Of a stretch of 64,000 nt of DNA, positions 10,157-21,866 are shown piece by piece. The stretch covers positions 620,001 to 684,000 of the forward strand of contig OZ037900.1 in assembly GCA_964035575.1 (NCBI GenBank), in the 5' to 3' direction. The notes beneath the pieces are model-generated. The model was given only the letters and a program-made list of their open reading frames with translations. It was not told the origin of the DNA and made no database searches. Position 1 is the stretch's first letter. Every line of letters starts with the position of its first letter. The translations under genes were made by a program, and so were the position numbers. This DNA comes from Rhynchopus sp. YZ270_cl-10 (taxonomy: Eukaryota > Euglenozoa > Diplonemea > Diplonemida > Diplonemidae).

Positions 10157-13100
10157 TTACTGCTGTCCACGTGTCCCAGCGAGACACCAGGTCTCATCAG
10201 CTGCGTCCACTTCCAACTCTCCTGTCGTTTCCTCAACGTGGTCCTGCGCAAATGACCAATCTGTGTCGCCTGCCACAGCACTACCGCCTATGGAAAGGAT
10301 GCTGTCGTACTCTGCAAGGAATTCGAGGTTCACCCGGACGGCACCTACGATCATCTCCTGCTCTTCACTGGCCTCGGGGAGGGTATTGAGGTATGCATAG
10401 AGCTGCGGCCGCAGCTGCATGACGTTGTCTGGGGTGATGGGCACTGTGTTGTGCGCGACAATCGGCTGGTTGTTGAGAAACGCAAGCGCGCAGGCTTGGA
10501 GACGCTGGCCTAGGTTTTTCCCGAGCATGGAGAGCTGTTCTGGGGTGAGCGCCTGGATGGCGGCGTGGGATTGGACGATACCGCATTCTCTGCAGGCAGC
10601 GTCGAAGTGCTCCTGCTGGCATTCGGCGGAGGCGTCCCACATATGGGTGGAGGGGTTCTCCCCGCTGATGAGGAGACGGAGGAAGCCGATCATCCCGCCG
10701 CCTTCGCCGCCGCGCTCGCTGTCCTGGTCGCTGTTGCTTTCCTCGTCGCTGGAGTATTCGACCTGAAGCGGCTGTTCGGTGAGGCGGCGCAGCAGCTGCT
10801 TGCCCTTCTCATCGGTGTAGCCCTGCATCTCCGTCGCTTCCTCGTCTGTGAACGTCTCGCAGCCTTCGGGCGCAATGCCGCTGTTGAAGTCGAAGACCTC
10901 GTGCTGCATGAGCTGTGCGGCTGTGGGGCGCTGAGAAGGGCAGAACTGCAAAGAAGTGTCAATGAGGGCAATCATCTTTTGCATGTCAGAGTCTTGCAGG
11001 TCGCCGGTTTTTATTTTGAGCTGTGAGAATTGGATCAAAAAGAAGGAGAAAAAGGGAAAGATGGGTGAAAGATGTGTGTATTCTGCACCACAGTAGTGGT
11101 CGTGTGCGGGGGATAACGCTATGGGTTTGAAAGTGAGGTTGGTTGATGCAGGCATCTCCGACTGACCCATGTACGATGCCAGCCCCTTTGAAATGTTGGG
11201 TTGTCTCGCAGAGGGGTTAGGGATGATGTTGCCACCCCTTTGTTCACGCATGCGGCTAAATAGTACCTATTTTCCAGATTTTCCTTAACCTAAATAGACA
11301 AATTTACCTGTTTTTATTACCTTGTGATTTTCCCATTTTTCACATTTTCGAGGCCGGGCACCAACCCAAAAGCGCTGTTTCTTGCATTTTTGGGCCAATC
11401 CCAGCCTGTGTTGGGGTCACTTTAAAAAAATGGCCAAAATTTTCATCACTTAAATTTTTGGGAAGTGCCAAGTATCTAGTTTGCAGTAACTTTTGGCATT
11501 ATGTTTTGTGGGGATTTGTCCTCTGGCGGGGGTAGGGGTTGTATATCTACCGACGGGTTGTAGAGGGTTTTGCGAGCATTCACCTCACTGTAGCGGGTTA
11601 TTTCGAAAATAATGGACAAGTTCATGGTTGATACAATTTTTGGCCATTACCACCAGTGAGTTGCTTCACAGGGTAAAATGTAACTATGATTCTGGGCCAC
11701 CGCCCCCTCGAAATGCAAAAAGGCCCCAAACCCGGGCGCGCTACGTGCGCCGACCTTTTTGCAGCTTTGGTCAAAGTTGTATTTTTCGGCTGCAAAATGC
11801 AGGCGAAGATATTCGGACTTCTATTTTTTTGCGGAGCAAAAAAAAATAATATTGATGGCGCCGCAGGCGAAAAAAAATTAGGGTACAGTGTAAAAATGCA
11901 GCTTTTACACTACAGAGCCACTCAAGATTGAAATTCCCCTCAGAAAAAAGCAGGTATTTTTTTCCTGCCCCCTATTTTTCCCGTATATAAAAACAGGTAA
12001 ATTCTTGTTTTATTCTGAAAACCTAAATAGTAAATAGCTTTTAGGCTCACGCGTGCCTTTGTTTATATTTTTCTTTTTAGAATGCACCGAAATGGGGATT
12101 ATTACAGTAAATAGTCAGCATAAAAATCAATCCCCAATAAGGGGTGTTGTGTGTGCATACGTTATTGCTAATGTGCTGGCAGAGGTCTCTGTCAATGCTC
12201 TTCTTGTCGAGGTGCTGTGCGGTGATCTTCGTCAGGAACTCACGCACGTTGGTGTGCTGCACACGCGAGATGTCTTCCGGGGACGGCTTCCCGATGTGGT
12301 TCAGAATGTGCAGCAGTGCAACTGAGGCTCGTTGGCCGTTATACCTACAAAGGGGGGTAACGAGTTTTGTTCTGTTTTTTGGTTTGCTAAATTTTGATAA
12401 ATTGACAACATGTAGTCACCTCGCTTTTTTCGTATGATTAAACCACGCTCACCTCGCTTTTTTGATTATCTCTCATAATAACACCACGCAGTCTGCACTT
12501 TTTCTTCTCCAAATGAACGACACCTAAAGTCGACTTGAAATACAACACCCCGCTCGTGAACAGTGTACCTTGGGGGGGGAAAGGGGGGAAAATCGCATAC
12601 TTTCCATCAGCGTAGGTACTTTGCACATTGAAGAGAGGTTGGCATATAAGCAGCTCTGCCGCAACACAGCCTGCCGACCATATATCCATCGCTGTGTCCA
12701 ACGAATGCGAGCCGTAGATGAGTTCTGGGGCACGGTATAGCCGCGTTACTACGTAGTGCGAGACCTTTGCAGCATCACGGCGGGACGCGCGAGACAGACC
12801 AAAATCGATGATCTTCAGCTTTGTATCGGATGTATTGACTAGCAGGTTTTGGGGCTTAATATCTCTATGGACTACTCCTGCAGAGTGCAGACCGTGAAGA
12901 CCATGGAACATTTGATGCGCAAGCCATCTCGCATGCTTTAACGCATATGGCCGATGCTCACTGTTTTTCCATGCAGCCTCCATCTGCTGATGAATTAACT
13001 GCGACAAAGGCATGCTCATCAGTTGACACACAATAAACAGATTGTACGGATGCACCATACACGATGCAGGGTCCGACAGTTCTTGCTCCTCGCTGTCTTC

Positions 13101-13454
13101 CGTATCCAAGGCGTACAGCGCCCTTAACCGAATCAAATTAGGATGGTTGCAATGGCGCAGCACCTGAACCTCTCGAAGAATCCTTCGTATTTCCCTGGTA
13201 ATCGTATGCCAGCCAATTCTCTTCACCGCAACGTTCTTCATTAACTGCCTATCATACGCACGGACCACGGCGCCATACGACCCTTCCCCTATGATATCTT
13301 CATTCCGTATTTTGCAGTCCGTCTCGCCTTCTACCTTAACCGGCATGACCCGTTGAAATGTATACCGTGGTGATCCATCCTCCAATGTATCCAATTTTGG
13401 AACCTGCTGCTGCATTTCAAATAACACATGAGACATCGTATATTCAACCCTCAA
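10157..13454 (-). CDS. MAPK-like protein kinase, three exons
   Basis: A CMGC-type serine/threonine kinase. Exons by position are 13454-12601, 12344-12161 and 11020-10157, with in-phase joins and GTATGC donors in both introns; about 633 residues in all. The order of motifs is canonical: glycine loop IIGEGSYGAVVRAYD, VAVKR lysine, HRDIKPQN catalytic loop, IIDFGLSR, then SHYVVTRLYRAPE. The activation motif reads SHY where ERK, JNK and p38 have TxY, so the threonine is replaced by serine. Exon 2 (GKPSPEDI) supplies the region after helix G and exon 3 starts with the last kinase helices (CPSQRPTAAQLMQHEVF). Exon 3 then adds about 250 residues without a recognised domain, beginning with an acidic segment (DEESNSDQDSERGGEGG). 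A second ATG (MSHVL) six codons in could be the true start. Intron 1 holds repeats L and A; intron 2 (1140 bp) holds a J fragment and an inverted-repeat tract. Confidence 0.88.
11021..12160 (-). repeat. long kinase intron 2 with repeat insertions
   Basis: Donor GTATGC, acceptor CTCACAG. It carries a family J fragment (11145-11200). It also carries an inverted-repeat tract from about 11255 to 12035 whose ends share AATTTACCTGTTTTTAT. Between them lie GC-rich mini-palindromes (GGGCGCGCTACGTGCGCC, GGCGCCGCAGGCG). Part of this tract resembles 14200-14330 in reverse. Confidence 0.6.
12345..12600 (-). repeat. kinase intron 1 carrying families L and A
   Basis: A 256-bp intron, GTATGC to TTTGTAG. 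On the plus strand it has family L (12384-12412, AAATTTTGATAAATTGACAA) and family A (12530-12575, CGCTCGTGAACAGTGTACC). Both are antisense to the gene, as in other introns here. Confidence 0.75.
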
Positions 13455-13979
13455 AAAAAGGTTCCCCTAATAAAAGGGAAACCTAAACAAAAGAAAAAAG
13501 AAAAAAGAAAAGAAAAAAAAAAAACGCGCTTTTTGGATAGGAAAAAAAAACGCAGGTAAAAACCCTCAAAAAGGGGTTTTTTTTGTTTTTGAAGCTAGAA
13601 CGAACGAGGAAGGGGGAGAAGAGGAGGGGATGGGGAAGGGGGGGGTTTGTGACCAACTGAAAGAGGAGCCGAGGGGGGGTGGTGTTGCGGGTTGGGCTCT
13701 TTCAAAAATGCGCTACAGATTTCCTGGGGGTTGGGTTGAGTTTTGAGGGAGGGGCTTAGGAGAGGAGGGGAGGGGGAAAGGAAGAAGTAGAGAGTCGAAA
13801 GGATTTTTTTTTTAAAAAAACTGGGAGGGGGGGTTCATTGTTCTTAAATGGTCAATACTTTTACACATCTGCTGCAATTTGGGGAGGGGAACTTGGAAAA
13901 GTACTCTCCCCTTGTCACTGTGTCAATGTGGTTGAAAGAGATTGTTGCTGAAAAGAAAAGAGTTCGTCTAAAAAAGGTA
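13455..13979. other. purine-rich spacer upstream of the kinase
   Basis: G-rich tracts on the plus strand (13620-13850), no open frame of interest. This is the likely promoter region of the minus-strand kinase, but no specific element can be named. Confidence 0.4.
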
Positions 13980-14542
13980 TTTTCATCATATAGCAATCAA
14001 TAAACTGATAGTACCCTCACAGTAAAAATAATGTTTTTTCAAAAATAAATTAATAAAAAAATGACCCAAAAGTAACATTTTTTTTGTAACAATTTAATAA
14101 AATGTTTTATTCGCTTTTTTGCAGTTGGGCAAAAAGTAACAAATGTTACAAAAGAAAAAATAAAAAGCCCACGGTTGAAGCACGGGAGTACCATAGGGAA
14201 CTGGGTTGCTGACCGCACCATACAGGCTGTACCTCAATTTTTTTTTTGCCTGCGGCGCCATTTTCCCTTTTTTGCTCCGCAAAAAAGGGTTCGTTGAGTG
14301 ACTCTGTGTAAAAAGCTAGATTTTTACACCGTGGGTTTCCGCGCTGTATGCTTTATTAGCCCCCCCAGTAACATTTTTGTTACGCCTGCGGCGTAACAAA
14401 AATGTTACAAAAAAATAGAATCCAAAAAATGAAAAAAGTAACAAAATGCAAAAATGTTATAAAAAAAATAAAAATCGCCGAAATAATTTATTTGTAACAA
14501 TAACATAATTTATACTATGAGGGTATATGGTGAGGGATCAAC
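13980..14542 (+). repeat. family K copies and TGTTAC-rich tract
   Basis: Family K pieces are at 13980-14015 (CAATCAATAAACTGATAGTA) and 14513-14542 (GTATATGGTGAGGGATCAAC). Between them lie iterated inverted motifs around TTTTTGTTAC / GTAACAAAAA, including the hairpin GTTACGCCTGCGGCGTAAC near 14375, and a segment similar to 11640-11930 in reverse. Confidence 0.5.
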
Positions 14543-15150
14543 CAGGGGTTAAGTTAGGGCGGGTTTCTGGGTTTTCAAAACCCGGTTTTCGGGTTTTCGG
14601 GTTTTTCAAAAAAAAAAAAAAAAAAATGGAATCCGAAAAAAAAAAATCCAAATTTTTGGGTGGTGTAGGCTGGGAAGGTGGGGTAGGGGTGGGGGCGGAG
14701 CCCCCACCCCACCCTCTAAGAAAAAAAATATCCTCCCGACCCAAACAAACCCCCGGTCAGAACTGGGAATTATTCATATGAAGAGGCAACAGGGATCTCT
14801 GGCGAACTTCGGGTTCAGTACTAGTGTTGCGAGAGTGCGGGTGAAGCAGGACGTGGGAACTGAGGTCGGTGAGGGGTACACCAGTCCTGTTCTTCAAATT
14901 TATGCTCCAAAATTGTTAGGACAAATCCAAAAATCCCCAGCCCCCCATTTTTTGGTGGGATTTTTGAACTTTGCCCAAAAATCGCGGAATTTTTTTTTCG
15001 CTCGCTACGCTCGCGGAGGTGCACCTTAAAATTTTCCCGCTCGCTGCGCTCGCGGAGGGGATTGGTTATTTTTCGCAAAATCCAGAAAAATCGAAAAAAA
15101 CCCAGAAAACCCGACTCAGCGAGAAAAAAAAAAAGCTAACTTAACCCCTG
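14543..15150. mobile_element. non-autonomous hAT element inside a family K copy
   Basis: Ends CAGGGGTTAAGTTAG and CTAACTTAACCCCTG are perfect inverted repeats. The flanks GATCAAC (14536-14542 and 15151-15157) are a 7-bp, possibly 8-bp, duplication. The host sequence across the site rejoins as family K (GGGATCAACAAAATG). Interior: repeated GGGTTTTCGGG motifs and CTCGCTACGCTCGCGG mini-palindromes. No transposase. Confidence 0.75.
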
Positions 15151-15449
15151 GATCAACAAAATGAAAAAAAAAAAAAATGCACATACGTACATCATCGTGT
15201 AAGATACAGATATCTGAGTAAAGTTGTTATTTTCTTTATTATCTCTCTCACGTCAATGCCAGCCAAGGATAAAAACACAAAAAAGAAGAAAACAGAGAGA
15301 GAAAACTTGGTAATCATTGCTTCGCCACCTTTAAAAAAAAAAACGAGAGAAAAGAAACCACAGTGAGAAACAAGACCTCACATAACTATTTAATAAAAAT
15401 TTGAAGGGGGAAAAAAATGGTAACACCACCCTTATTGCACCCCTCCCGT

Positions 15450-18436
15450 TCAGCTCAGCCCCGCCAACTCTGTGCTGGTCTCAAGGTAGTCCATCAGCTC
15501 TGTGATCGCGTTGCCAGGGGCCATCTTGCGGGAAAACTCCTTGAAGGATGCAAGTGCGGCAGCCCTGTTGCCCTTCTCCAGCTGTACAAAGGCTTCGGCA
15601 TAGTCTTTGCCTTTGTCTTCCTTCTGCGTGGGGGCGCGCTCTGAAAGCTGGTACACAATGCTCCCGAGGTAGAAGGACACAGGGCGTGTGAAGTATTCAC
15701 TTGCCAGCGCCTGCTGCATTGCTTTGTCTGTCAGGATGTCGAAACCAAGTGAGGCAGCAATGTTGGCCATAGACTCTGCCATGAGTGTGACCTTGCCGAC
15801 CGTCATGTTCCGCTGGGGGTATGCCTTCAAGAGACCGTTCATCACGTCGCCAGTTGCAATGCCAATATTCTATGTGGAGTAAAAAAAACAAAGTTTGACT
15901 TAAAATATACAAATCCCTCTCGTGAGCAGTCTTAAGAAGAACCAAAAAATGTGTTGACATTCCCTTCATTTTATGAGGTGGTGGGGGGGTGGGGGTGGGG
16001 GTGTGTCATACCAAAGGCTCATCAGGGATGAATGTGAAGACGTCCTGCGAGGAAAGACGCTCAAAGGTTCTGCAGATCTGAAATGCACACTCCGCTGCTG
16101 TCGTCTTCGGCTGTTTTTTTAGTTGATTTTTATTTGATTTTTGTGCTAAATTTTGCTAAATTGACAACGTTATCTGATTAGATTGTTCCTTGGTTTATAC
16201 ATCAGTCAAAATTGACAACGTTGTGTACACATCGCTTTTTTCTTCCTCTGATCTCCACGCAGCCCGTCACCTTCCTATCTCGCGTTTCGTGGATACCGCT
16301 ACGTCCTACCCTCGCCTCCACTCCTCAGGTAACGAACGGGGATCACTGGATGCCTAGGATGATCAATCCTCGAGTGACATAGGCCTTTTTTATGTGCATT
16401 TTTTCTCTAAAAAAAAAAAACAAAAGCGTCATAAGACCCCTCTCCGTTAGCAACACATTTTCATTGAAATCACATCTAAAAAGGACACATATGGTGCTAT
16501 CCGGGGGGCGGCGTTTTGCAAAGTTTCAATCAAAATCACAACTTTTCACAACGGTGTACATAGTTGTGAAAAGTTGTGAAAAGTTGTGACACGTTGTGCA
16601 TAGGATTGAAATTTTGTGACATTTTGTGAAACTTTGCAAAACGCCGCCCCCCGGATAGCACCAACATACATCATTTGGGGTGAGCACCGAGACGTTAAAG
16701 GTGCATGACACGGAGACCGGTGTGACAGCGTATACGACGCCTTGGTACTTGGAGACAAGGTCGTGCACAATCGCAAGAAGAGCGTTGAAGTCCGCCAGCA
16801 GGTCCCCCGCACGCTCTCCCATCTCTGCAGCCCTCACATCGTCGAACATCTTTGTGCTGATGCACATTACTGCACAGTTCGTAAAAAACATGCCCACCTC
16901 ACTGCGCACGGCGAACGACGTCGTCGGATACGGCACTGTCCCCACCGACTTCGCCTGATCCGCCGAAACCGTCGATTCATACAGACCATGCGAGACAAAC
17001 GGTTTTAATTCCAACAATGCTTTTCCAAACGTCATAAAACAATTTTCCATCGATGACACCGACGGCTTAAAATTATCAACCTGCAACGCACAAATTGCCT
17101 TAGAATGCGCTGTTAAAGCGTCGGTTTGGTTAAACTCTTTTGTTAATGTGACTTCCCATGCAACTTCTATGGCTTTCAAACTAAGAAGCAATGCACACAA
17201 AGCCAACCCCACGCACGCAGACGCAATAGAAAGCGCCGGATACAACCGACGCGCCTCTTTGTCATCCTTCTCCATGGAACCTTCTTTTAACTCAACAATC
17301 TCACTGCCGTCAAACATATCCCACATCCTATCTGACAACTCTCTATTCGTTATATGAATCCTAAGAAAATCCTCCCCAGCCGCCTCCGCCGTATCATTTA
17401 TAAAGGACGATACATAATGGCGTAGGTCAGGATAAAGGGTCCCAGGGTTGTCCTTTTCTAGGGTATGTCTGGTTTCAGAGTGGACAACCTTTTCGGGATA
17501 GGATAAGACGTGGGTGAATGCTGCGGCGTTGGGGTCTGCGATGGCACGAAATACATTAGCGAAAACGTGTTCTGCGGCTTCGTGTAGGATAATAGGAGCT
17601 TTGTTCAAAAAGGGCTCAAATCGGTTCATATAGGGAAGTATCGTTGCCTGCCTGATGGCTTCACAATCCGCAAGCACTGCATTGTTCAAATAATAAGCGG
17701 ACCCAAGCTGGACCATCCCCTTCTCCTCTGAGTTTCCGTGAAGGGTATGTACAAAGACCTCCCACAGCAGGTCGGACAATGATTTATACTCCATGTATAC
17801 CCCTTTGAATGCAGCGGCCATTTCGGTAGAGGTTGAGTCCTCGTGTCCAGCAATGCTGTCTACGTAGCCCCGCGACACCGCTAATTTATGTACAAAAGAG
17901 TGTTCCCCCAGGGCTATCATCTCCCCTCTGCCGCTTGCGTCAAAGATTTCGAACAGAGGTGATTTGCTTTTTAGGGAGGCAAAGGAGGCGGGGCATTTGG
18001 TATCCACCGCAGCCTTCGCTTCGGTGTAGAAGGTAGTCAACCTGAGGGTTTCCTGGTAGCGCGGGTAGAAACGGCTTCCGGTCAGCGACATCGCCGCAGA
18101 CGCTTCCTCGAGTACCACGTGCATGCAGGAACTGACCTCTGTCAAATCCTGCCAGCCATGATCCGCCGCCCTCGAGTCAATGCTGTACAGCATAACGCCG
18201 CTGAACACCCCGCATATAAGAAATGGAACCCCGGCAAGAAATGCAAGACGTAGGTTGTACTTTGTGACCATATTCTTCGGGGCAGAGCTGAACTCAGAGG
18301 TGGAGAAGTTGGGGGGGAGGCTGGCGACGTTGACTACTACCCAAGGAAGGCGCCCGACCAGCATGTAGAAGATTGCGTTCCCGAAGATCACAGCGAAGAC
18401 TGCGAGACCGCAGAGGAGTGGGATGAGCATGTGCAT
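15450..18436 (-). CDS. receptor-like membrane protein with degenerate class III cyclase domain
   Basis: Exons 18436-16670, 16110-16012 and 15869-15450 join in phase 0 to about 761 residues. Membrane segments are predicted near 3-27, 64-86 and 400-422, with a large presumably extracellular region (about 90-395) and a cyclase homology domain from about 515 to 690. Cyclase features: FFTNCAVMCISTKMFDD, the helix GDLLADFNALLAIVHDLVSK, then after the introns IGIATGDVMNG and VGKVTLMAESMANIAASLG, which match the G-I-x-x-G-x-V-x-x-G and VGDxVNxAARLE positions of the family. The two metal-binding aspartates and the Asn/Arg pair of active enzymes are not in place (ISTKMF, VTPVS, VTLMAESM), so it is probably not a working homodimeric cyclase. 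It could be a pseudo-enzyme or a regulatory partner. A CTACACAG lies just before the chosen ATG, so upstream exons are possible. Intron 1 holds a small transposon at its donor and a family L copy; intron 2 holds family A. Confidence 0.75.
15870..16011 (-). repeat. cyclase-gene intron 2 with family A
   Basis: A 142-bp intron, GTATGA to CACATAG. On the plus strand 15890-15936 is a family A core (CCCTCTCGTGAGCAGT), antisense to the gene. Confidence 0.7.
16111..16669 (-). repeat. cyclase-gene intron 1 with family L and a MITE
   Basis: A 559-bp intron, GTATGT to ACTAAAAAAACAG. Family L at 16144-16172 (AAATTTTGCTAAATTGACAA) is in the same relative orientation as in the kinase intron. The MITE at 16492-16663 starts within the donor consensus. 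Confidence 0.7.
16492..16663. mobile_element. 172-bp MITE abutting a 5' splice site
   Basis: Terminal inverted repeats of about 37 bp (TGGTGCTATCCGGGGGGCGG onward at both ends), flanked by a 5-bp duplication ACATA (16487-16491 and 16664-16668). The inner part repeats TTTTCACAAC motifs. On the gene strand the duplication reads TATGT and forms positions +2 to +6 of the donor GTATGT of the cyclase intron. Superfamily not assigned. Confidence 0.8.
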
Positions 18437-19451
18437 TGTGCTGTGTAGAGTAGGGTGTAGAATGGGGGAGGGAGGAGGGAGGAGGGAGGGAGGGGATCTG
18501 GGGGGGTGTGAAAGTTTGTTTGTTTGTTGTATTTTTGCTCTGCTTGTTCTGTATTGTATTTCACTGTATGGTGATCCGGAGAAGGCCTATATTGACATGT
18601 CTTTAACATGTCCCCGACAGGTGTTCGGTAACACCACTGTAGTAACTTTGTAAGTTAAGAGGTAGGTGCGCTTCTTTGTTGAGTTGGCGACTAACCCCTG
18701 TTAAGGCCTCACTACAAGAAAAAATGTTTTCTTCGATCTGGGGGGTGCGTTTTTGTATCGAGAATCGCCTAAGGACCCGCTTGGGGAACCTAGGGTCTGT
18801 ACGAAATGTTAGCCGAAGCCTTTTGTACTACAGAAGGTATAGACGTCAGGTTTATTTTTTGAAAAATGTCGGTGGGGGTGGGGGTGGGTAAATGATAAGG
18901 GTTGGGAAGTACTATGTTTTCATGTGGTCGTTTCGTATATTGTTCTCGGGAGGAAAGGGGGGGAGGGGTAGGTGATACGTGGAGATGGGGGTGTTATGCT
19001 GGTTTTGTTTTTTTTGTTTCAGGAAGGACGCCGTAATGTGTAACAACACGGGGTTCGGATGTTTTTTTGTTTTTTGTTTTTGAAAACTTGGTTGTAATAG
19101 TGTAGCCACCCGAGGATGAACTCCACCAAACGTTGTTTTTGTTTTTGTTGCAGATTGTGCACAGATCCCTCCCCCCTCCTCCCCATTATTTTTTTTTCGT
19201 GCAAAATATCCACTTTCGAGCTAATTAAACCCCGTTCACCCCCCTCCACAATTTAACCTACATTGCAAGACATCAAAGAAAGAAAAGTTGAGAGATTTGA
19301 CGAGCACGCCTTATCGTGCATACAGTTATTAACCCTTTACGACCGAGGTGGACATATATGTTCACGCAAGGCTGAAGTGGCTTCCCCTAGACTTTTTCAT
19401 CATTTTTTTTTTCCATTGGAAAGCTTTTGTGTGAAATCTTTCCAAAGAAGC
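18437..19451. repeat. intergenic tract with family D and family B copies
   Basis: D at 18745-18840 (GTATCGAGAATCGCCTAAGG ... CCGAAGCCTTTTGTACT) and B at 19079-19130 (TAGTGTAGCCACCCGAGGAT). No gene supported. The first part is the upstream region of the cyclase-like gene. Confidence 0.6.
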
Positions 19452-20640
19452 GGGGGGTATGTAACTTTGTGTATTAGTGTGTAAAATTTGACCGGCCCTT
19501 TGGGTGGAAAAAAAAGGGTGAGGGGAGTTGGGTCCAGTCATAGGGAGTATAGCATATTTTTTGGAAAATTCTTCAAAAAAGCAAGGATTTTTGCTGAGCA
19601 CAATGAAATTTTCAGAAAAATCCCAATTTTCGGCCAAATTTGGAGCAAATTATGGCCCACCCACCCCGATTTTGGGTCAAAAACCGACTTCATTTTTGCA
19701 CAGGAGTGCCTACGATGTCGTAAACCAGAGGTCCTCTGGATGCATGCATTGATAAACACAACACTGGAAATTGCAAGGAACGAGTCTGCATGTGCGTGTT
19801 CTCTAGCCACCACAGTCACAGGGTATGCACAAAATGACCGTATTGTGGCTGAAGTTTGACTTGCGAAATTTCGCGAACATCTATTTCTGAGGTTTTCTTT
19901 GGATTCTTTGGGCCATTTTATGACCTACCACGCCCGATTTTGGGCGATAAAACAAAATTTTGTCAGGTCAAAAATCGCCTAGTACTTGTGAAAAGAATTG
20001 CTAAGGAAATGTGTAATATGCGTGTTTTTGTACACAAAAGTACGTTTTTGGGTGCTTCTGGAGGGTCAAAACACCAAAATTTTGCGTTTTTTTTGCACTT
20101 TTTGGTGCCCAAAAACCCAACTCGGGGTCGAAATTTTCCCGAAAAAAAAAAAATTTTTTTTTTCGATTTTTCGATTTTTTGACAAGGCGCTGGCCCATAC
20201 AAAATGCACTGGTGGTACAGAAAATGGCCGGGGAATAAACTCTAGATGCTCAAAACCGCCTAATTCTTGCTTTTTTTGACTTTTTGGTCCCAGAAGGGTA
20301 CATAGGGTGTAGTGAGCAGGCCTCAAAAACACTTGTGAAAAAAATTTTTGGATTTTTTTTTTTTGAGATTTTTGAAAAATCGGCCGATTTTGCGACCAAT
20401 TTTGGCTGGGGAATTTCGGCGACCAAAGGGTCCCCCCTTTGGTTTTTTTCGAATAATCGGGTATTTTTTGTGTATAAATAGTACCCGGTCAAAATGCCGG
20501 TCAAAATGGGGTGCCGGTCAAATTACATACCCTATTTTGACCGGGTACTATTTGTACACAAAAATACCCGATTTTTTCGGGAATTTTTGACAACACACTG
20601 GTTAAGTGCCGGTCAGAACCGGTCAAATTACATACCCCCC
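19452..20640. mobile_element. inverted-repeat element ending GGGGGGTATGTAA
   Basis: Left end GGGGGGTATGTAAC and right end TTACATACCCCCC, each followed inward by a TTTGACCGG block. A 3-bp AGC sits on both sides (19449-19451, 20641-20643) and may be the duplication. Iterated GCCGGTCAAA motifs are near the right end. It contains the repeat shared with 3366-3690 (20020-20340, reversed). No intact protein. Confidence 0.55.
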
Positions 20641-20719
20641 AGCAAGATTCATTTTTTTTTTTTTTCCCTTCCTCCTCATGACCGCATTCCTCAAAGGAAA
20701 GAAAGAGACATAGGAGAGA

Positions 20720-20935
20720 AGTTGAAAAGTGCAAAACACCTTACTGTTCATCGGCGGACGCAGGGCACTAGTTCTCCGTGGGTTATCGAAACCCCAGAGA
20801 GCACGTCATCGGCACGCACACGGTTACCATGAGGGAGGTTGAAAAAAAAAATGTATTTCTTTGTGTCGACAATCACTTCGCTCCAAAAACGGAACAGAGT
20901 TCTGTACTCAAAGTTTGGCCGAGGCCGTTGTGAGC
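20720..20935 (+). repeat. family G then family D
   Basis: G at 20720-20830 (GTGGGTTATCGAAACCCCAG, GCGGACGCAGGGCACTAGTT) and D at 20855-20935 (GTGTCGACAATCACTTCGCT). G recurs at 36320-36430 and 58275-58385. Its centre forms a hairpin (GGGTT ... AACCC). Confidence 0.65.
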
Positions 20936-20944
20936 TTTTTTTTA

Positions 20945-21866
20945 TCAGTCCTATTCGTGGTCATTTACCCCCCCCCCCCCCCCCCTTTGGGTCGGTGAAC
21001 CGGAAATTTTGGAAATAAGGGGGTAAAATAAGGGGGGGGGGTAAATGAGGGGGTAAGGGGGGGGGGGGGTAAATTACCATGTTATGGGTTAGGTCATGTT
21101 TTTGGGTGGGAAGGGGGGACTTTTTCATACACGGTGGGGTAAAATTTTGCACAACACAGTGTGACGACACATGCTCTCATGACAAATGTGTCATCTGAAA
21201 AAAATTCCTCACTTCCTTGCGACATCGCAAGCAGTCATGCATCATGGATCCACATCATCCACATCATCTTTCTGCCCGTGCCTGAACCATGACTGGTCAG
21301 GGATCACGGTGTTGCCTCAGATTCCGTGAGGTGTCCCAAACGTATCGCCCACGCAGCACAAACGTACCCACCTGCACCCATCTACCTGCACACGTGATGT
21401 AAAACAGGGTGAAAGATTATTTGCACTTTACCCCTTTCCTCATTTCGAGCTTGTCTCCAGCTTCAAATCAGACGAGTCCTACAGTCTCCGGATGTACGAC
21501 CCGCTGAACACATCAGCCCCTCCCAGCAAACCATAAAACAAAACAGGTATGCGCTGCACTAAGTGAAACTATTACCCCATAATTACACGCCAGGTGGTGT
21601 TTTGCCACTCGTTCCCTGAACCCCCTCGCTTCGCTCGTGGGTTTAGGTCACTCGTGACAAAACACCACCTGGCGTGTTGCGGCGATAATTACCCAAAAAT
21701 TACCTGGTGGCTGGTACTTTACCCCCCCAGGGGGGTAAAGTACCAGCCACAACAGGGCATTATAAGGGGGGGGGGTAAATTACCATGTTATTTTGGCCTG
21801 AACCGTTTTTTTCTGAAAAAGGGGGTAAAATAAGGGGGGGGGGTAAATGACCACGAATAGGACTGA
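20945..21866. mobile_element. TA-target inverted-repeat element with inner palindromes
   Basis: Left TCAGTCCTATTCGTGGTCAT and right ATGACCACGAATAGGACTGA are perfect inverted repeats that continue into C/G runs, flanked by TA. Inside are two long palindromes: 21589-21681 (CGCCAGGTGGTGTTTTG arms) and 21711-21750 (GGCTGGTACTTTACCCCCCC arms). A second GGGGGTAAATTACCATGTTA pair lies inside. Non-autonomous. Confidence 0.72.

Noticed and set aside
10565-11026. 153-codon plus-strand frame
   Set aside because: Antisense of kinase exon 3.
16255-16335. Possible isolated plus-strand exon between CACGCAG and GTAACG
   Set aside because: It lies inside the cyclase-gene intron, is only about 65 bp and has no partner exon.
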